Shown one piece after another: positions 60,094 to 64,000 of a stretch of DNA of 64,000 nucleotides (the first letter of the stretch is position 1; every line of letters starts with the position of its first letter). The notes beneath the pieces were generated by a model. It ran no database searches. It saw nothing but the letters and a program-made list of their open reading frames with translations, and was not told where the DNA came from. The translations under genes and the position numbers were made by a program. Source of the DNA: Austropuccinia psidii (lineage: Eukaryota; Basidiomycota; Pucciniomycetes; Pucciniales; Sphaerophragmiaceae); the NCBI GenBank assembly GCA_023105745.1, contig JALGQZ010000002.1:76301285-76365284 (forward strand), in the 5' to 3' direction.

Positions 60094-60568
60094 GACCTTC
60101 CATCCTTTCTTGGCTTTGCCATTTTATATTGTTTTTTCATCAAACTTACTCTAAAAGATTCACTGCTCTCACTTCCCTTCTCAGAAAGATAACTCCAATG
60201 AGGGAGCTCTTAGTCTGTTTCAGATACCCACAGAAGCATTCACCACTGCTCCTATCCTTTCCCATTTTAATCCTTCTCTACCAAATATTTTAGAGACTGA
60301 TGCTTCTAATTATTCCTTGAGTGCTTTACTGGGTCAGGTGAATGACTCAGGAAAGAATCCCATTACATTTGATAGTTGCAAGCTCCTCCCAGATGATCTT
60401 AACTATTAAATCCTTGATAAGGAGCTCCTTGGCATATTTTGGGTTCTCAAGCGCTGGAGAGCTTTTCTTCTTTCACTTTCCAATTATTTTGAGGTCTTAA
60501 AAAACCATTCTTCTCTTCAGTATTTCATGTCTTCCAAATTTCTTACCCATCATCAGGCCCATTGGGCT
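60094..60568 (+). pseudogene. RT C-terminal and RNase H pseudogene of element F
   Basis: It opens with FLGFA and continues with an RNase H core: FTTAPILSHFNPSL, ETDASNYSL, NPITFDS, DKELLGIFW.LKRWRAFL, NHSSLQYFMSSK and LTHHQAHWA. It directly continues the RT part that ends at 46439. Stops interrupt it. It is cut at 60569, where an LTR-like end begins. Confidence 0.85.
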
Positions 60569-61560
60569 TGTAAGGTTTGACTATGAAACAATAAGTAAAA
60601 CTTACTAATATTTTACTTATTGTACTATGAATGTCATTATAAATGAAATAAATAAGATAAAAATAATTATAATAATAGAGAATTATCATAATTATGGCGT
60701 AAAATAATTATATTATTAAATAAATATAATAATATAATTTATATTATAAAAAAAAATATATATATAATAAATATATTAATATAAGATAATTAATATATCC
60801 AAAAGCACTTTATTATTGTTACCAACAAATAATGAAGGCATAAACAATTGTTTTTTATTAATAAAAAACAATTACTAAGAATAATATTACCAATATTAAT
60901 ATTATAAGTTAATATAAATACTATTTATATCGATTATGGAATTATTAAAAAGTAATAATAGAGAAAAATTATTATAATAAGAGAAATAACCTACTTTTAA
61001 TGCTTAATATAATAATTTTGAGGAAATTTACGCCTAGAAATGTAAATACAACTTATTCAAATTGTAGTTACAGTAAATCTTAAGAGAAATTACAAATTTT
61101 CCTGATTTTACGTGGAATTGAGGTTTTTGAGAGAAATTTAAACAAAACAATTAAATAATTGTAATAATCACGTCAAAGATGAAGATTATTATAAGATTAT
61201 CTTTGGTCTTTAATAATATAAAAGTTTTATATATAAAGAATAAAGAAATTACCTTTTTATTTAATGATTTAATGTTTTCTAAGCGTCTGAGGGGAAAACA
61301 GAGTAAAAAGAGCTCTATTTATAGTAAATACCTCCCTCCTAGAGTCCAACAGTCTCCTAGTAGACGTGAACTGATCATATTCACTGGAATTGATCAATAT
61401 TTTAGGGTTTGTTGATGATTACATCATGATCAAACCATCTTATCTCATTATTACGCCATTATTTAAAGTTATCACTATAACTCTAGGTTTGATGACGTTG
61501 TGGTATTCCATTCCATGAGTATCAGTTTCAAGCTTACCAATAAAAAAAATTACGCAAAAC
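60569..61560 (-). mobile_element. Family G LTR end, minus orientation, right border unresolved
   Basis: It starts TGTAAGGTTTGACTATGAAAC, the shared LTR 3' terminus read in reverse, and cuts the RNase H of element F. It is extremely AT-rich up to about 61000. CTATAAATAG on the minus strand (61315-61324) could be its TATA box. The expected target duplication (GGGCT, 60564-60568) does not recur in the window, so the insertion extends past the right edge. No coding content is seen. Confidence 0.6.
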
Positions 61561-61739
61561 ATATTTACACATTACAAAAACAGGTTTCAAACAGAAATAT
61601 AAGATACAGAGCCTCAAGATCTTATCAAAACAGTATAGTATCAAAGGATATATCCACCTTATCGCATCATCAATAACAAATTACGTCATTAAAGGCAGTT
61701 AATCTAAATAAAGGTATATGAAGATGGACCAAATAATCA

Positions 61740-62850
61740 GAAGCTGTATTTTCCCCACCTTGATTCAATTTAAAGAAGAAATACCTCAAGGCTATGCATA
61801 AAATTACAATATATTTTCCAAGAACAAATGTTTGCTTAGTGATAATGACACGCATCAAACTTGATAGAAATGATGCAATCTCCATATCAAATGATACAAT
61901 ACTAAAACAGAAACACCAGCATAATTCTCTCATAACATACGTAAAAATAGAAACAAAAAATACTTTCCCCACCTTCAATAAAACATCACCAGCTATATTT
62001 CCTCAATGACCTCACATGACTCTGATAAAAAGAAAATCTCACCAGCAAAACTATCTCAAAGACATCACATGATTTTGCAAAATTATCTCAAAGACATCAC
62101 ATGATTTTGATAAGAAACAGAAACACCAGCATAATTTTCTCATATATATCATATGACCAGAAGGAATTTAAATTTTCAGAAGCTGTATTTTCTCCACTTT
62201 CTTGCAAAAAAGAAAATCTAACCAGCCAAATTATCTCAAATACATCACATGATTTTGATAAGAAAAAGCACCACCAGCATATTCTCTCATAACATAAGTA
62301 AAAAATAGAAACAAAAATATTTTACCCACCTTGATTCAATTTAAAGAAGAAATACCTCAAGGCTATGCATACAATTACAATATATTTTCCAAGAACAAAA
62401 GTTTGCTTAATAATAATGACACACATCAAACTTGATAGAAATGATGCAATCTCCATATTAAATGATACAATACTAAAACAGAAACACCAGCATAATTCTC
62501 TCATAACATACGTAAAAATAGAAACAAAAAATACTTTCCCCACCTTCAAGAAAATCTCACCAGCAAAATTATCTCAAAGACATCACATGGTTTTGCAAAA
62601 TTATCTCAAAGACATCACATGATTTTGATAAGAAACAGAAATACCAGCATAATTTTCTCATATGTATCATATGACTAGAAGAAAGCTCAATTGTCAGGAG
62701 CTGTATTTTCTCCACTTTCTTGGAAGAAAAGAAAATCTCACCAGCCAAATTATCTCAAATACATCACATGATTTTGATAAGAAAAAGCACCACCAGCATA
62801 ATTCTCTCAGCAAACACGCTGCTACACCAAAACTACATGTCTCACCAGCT
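61740..62850 (+). repeat. Direct repeat block of about 570 and 510 bp with shorter internal repeats
   Basis: Sequence from about 61749 recurs from about 62320 at an offset near 571 bp. The second copy lacks about 60 bp. Inside are repeats of a module around AAATTATCTCAAAGACATCA (several copies) and one around CACCAGCATAATTCTCTCAT. Reading frames here are by-products of the repeat. The block lies upstream of a TATA-like box, which would suit an LTR U3 or promoter. Confidence 0.75.
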
Positions 62851-62916
62851 AAAACCTCTCAACTATGATTTTTTATAAGTACCCTATTTTGAGAAGCTCT
62901 ACGGAGGCCCAAAATC

Positions 62917-62925
62917 TATAAATAG
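62917..62925 (+). promoter_or_regulatory. TATA-like box upstream of a repeat-rich leader
   Basis: TATAAATAG is followed 20-30 bases later by a CT-rich run (CCTCTCTCCCTC), a common fungal start-site context. The unit that it would serve (an LTR or a gene at the window edge) is not identified. Confidence 0.45.
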
Positions 62926-63034
62926 AGGTCCTCTCTCCCTCATTTTTCCCATCATCATGGAACAAGTTCCCACTATCCTGGATCACCACCATCCCTGAAC
63001 TAGCAGGATATCTAGAATAGGAGTAGTGTTATAG

Positions 63035-63202
63035 TAGTGAAAAGCTCAGTAGCCTTTCTCAGTAGCTTAGTATTAGTGAAGAATAGTAGTATAACCGTAG
63101 TAAAAGCCCAGTAGGCTTGCTCAGTAGCTTAATATTAGTAAAGAATAGTAGTATAACCGTAGTTAAAGCTTAGTAGCCTTGCTCAAAAGCTTAGTGTTAT
63201 TG
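63035..63202 (+). repeat. Three tandem repeats of about 62 bp
   Basis: Units start near 63035, 63098 and 63160, share GCTCAGTAGC and AATAGTAGTATAACCG, and the third is partial. They lie about 110 bp downstream of the TATA-like box, so they are probably transcribed. There is no spacer-repeat pattern of a CRISPR. Confidence 0.8.
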
Positions 63203-63605
63203 ACAAAGAGAAGTAGTAGTGATATAAACTCAGTATTAAAAAGATTTTTAAAAGAATCAAATCCAGTAGTCTTATTATTAGTACTCATATCAAAAAAAAA
63301 TCATTATAATCAACCTAAACCATAAAAAAATATATATATATTTTTATCATTCTTATTAAAAAAATAAACAAAAAAAATATTCTTATTAGTTTTATTAAAA
63401 TAACAGAAACCCAAAACATATATATATATTATCATCACTTTTATTAAAGTAAAGTAAAAAAAAATATTGTAGTGTTTATTTTATCAGAAATTTTAGATCA
63501 GAGTTTTTACTGTAGTGTTATTGATAGGTCTGATTTACAGACTGCTGATAAGTCTTCTCTATCTGTTAAAGCCACAAATCTTATTTTATTTTGTTATTCT
63601 CTGTA
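63203..63605 (+). other. AT-rich stretch without recognisable gene
   Basis: It contains poly-A runs, (TA) runs and RTAGTGTT-like words. It ends in CTCTGTAG, a plausible splice acceptor before the next stretch. Nothing else is supported. Confidence 0.4.
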
Positions 63606-63789
63606 GGCTGACTATTCAGTATTATTTAGAGGGGCAGCTAATACACCTTAGCGCCCATGGTTATTGGACAATTCTGAAATTCAAAACAGACTTACCAATA
63701 ATTTCCCCCTCAAGGTACTGCCTTATTTCATCCCACACCAAAAGGAGTTCCCACAACGTCAAGGCTTGGCAGAACCCCAAAATTTGTGA
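63606..63789 (+). pseudogene. Unidentified coding-like fragment
   Basis: After the acceptor-like CTCTGTAG, the frame beginning GACTATTCA reads DYSVLFRGAANTP, then a TAG, then RPWLLDNSEIQN and FPLKVLPYFIPHQKEF before a TGA. The composition looks coding and unlike the flanks. I do not recognise the family. It could be an exon of a decayed element or of a gene extending past the window. Confidence 0.3.
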
Positions 63790-64000
63790 ATTTTATTAGT
63801 TTTAAGCATAAACTAACAGTATTCATCAATTTTATCACTCATATGACTGTTAAACTTAACTTAAGGTTACAGTGAGTGATCATAAATGATCAAATTAAGC
63901 TCAAACTTTGATCTTTAATAACTTTCAAGTTTTACACGCTAAATCAATTCAGAGAGTGAATTCTAATAGCTTGGCATAACCCTATTATTCTGCCAAGAGC
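63790..64000. other. Right window edge, nothing recognised
   Basis: This is AT-rich sequence with no frame, repeat or motif that I can support. Confidence 0.4.

Noticed and set aside
61670..62549. Two near-identical minus-strand frames with hydrophobic content
   Set aside because: They lie in the two copies of a direct repeat, end in AT-rich sequence and have no recognisable domain or partner.
63035..63202. Regular repeats that might suggest a CRISPR array
   Set aside because: The units are contiguous 62 bp tandem repeats with no spacers, and the context is fungal.

Overview
This is a fungal, AT-rich window made almost entirely of nested LTR retrotransposons of the Ty3/Gypsy class. I see no host gene, tRNA or rRNA. 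The Gag-Pol proteins, very long LTRs (about 0.75-2.2 kb), short putative introns (63-77 nt) and strong CpG depletion fit a rust fungus (Pucciniales) with a bloated genome. From memory the proteins look most like predicted proteins of Austropuccinia psidii (myrtle rust). That species call is inference and was not searched.

I name the families by LTR: A (1.84 kb), B (1.43 kb), C (1.92 kb), D (about 2.17 kb), E (about 0.75 kb) and G (partial). A-D are chromovirus-like, with gag, CCHC knuckle, protease, RT, RNase H, integrase and a chromodomain-like tail. E probably belongs to an older, different Ty3/Gypsy element, here called F. Left block (1-30400): an E LTR was hit by element 3 (A, minus). Its integrase was hit by a minus-strand C LTR, most of which lies at the window start. 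That C LTR was then hit by element 1 (A, plus, 812-10907, intact and young) and element 2 (B, minus, 11578-21257). Right block (30401-60568): element F (plus, decayed) was split in its RT by element 4 (D, minus, 34547-46209, itself carrying a solo E LTR). It was split again by a B LTR, which holds a solo C LTR (46448-48361) and element 5 (C, plus, 49692-60065). A third hit, by LTR G, lies in its RNase H at 60569. From 60569 to 64000 there are LTR- or promoter-like sequences with tandem repeats.

Most interesting is a second reading frame in all four chromovirus-like families. An upstream exon starts right after an AG acceptor with TG, so splicing to a preceding A would create the ATG. It ends in a phase-1 GT donor. 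In families A, B and C the intron (63-68 nt) spans the Gag start codon and ends a few codons inside gag; in D this acceptor region is deleted. Splicing would open the +1 frame over the gag N-terminus and give a protein of about 270-290 residues. Unspliced RNA would give Gag-Pol. The +1-frame protein is conserved between families whose LTRs are unrelated. Its function is unknown.
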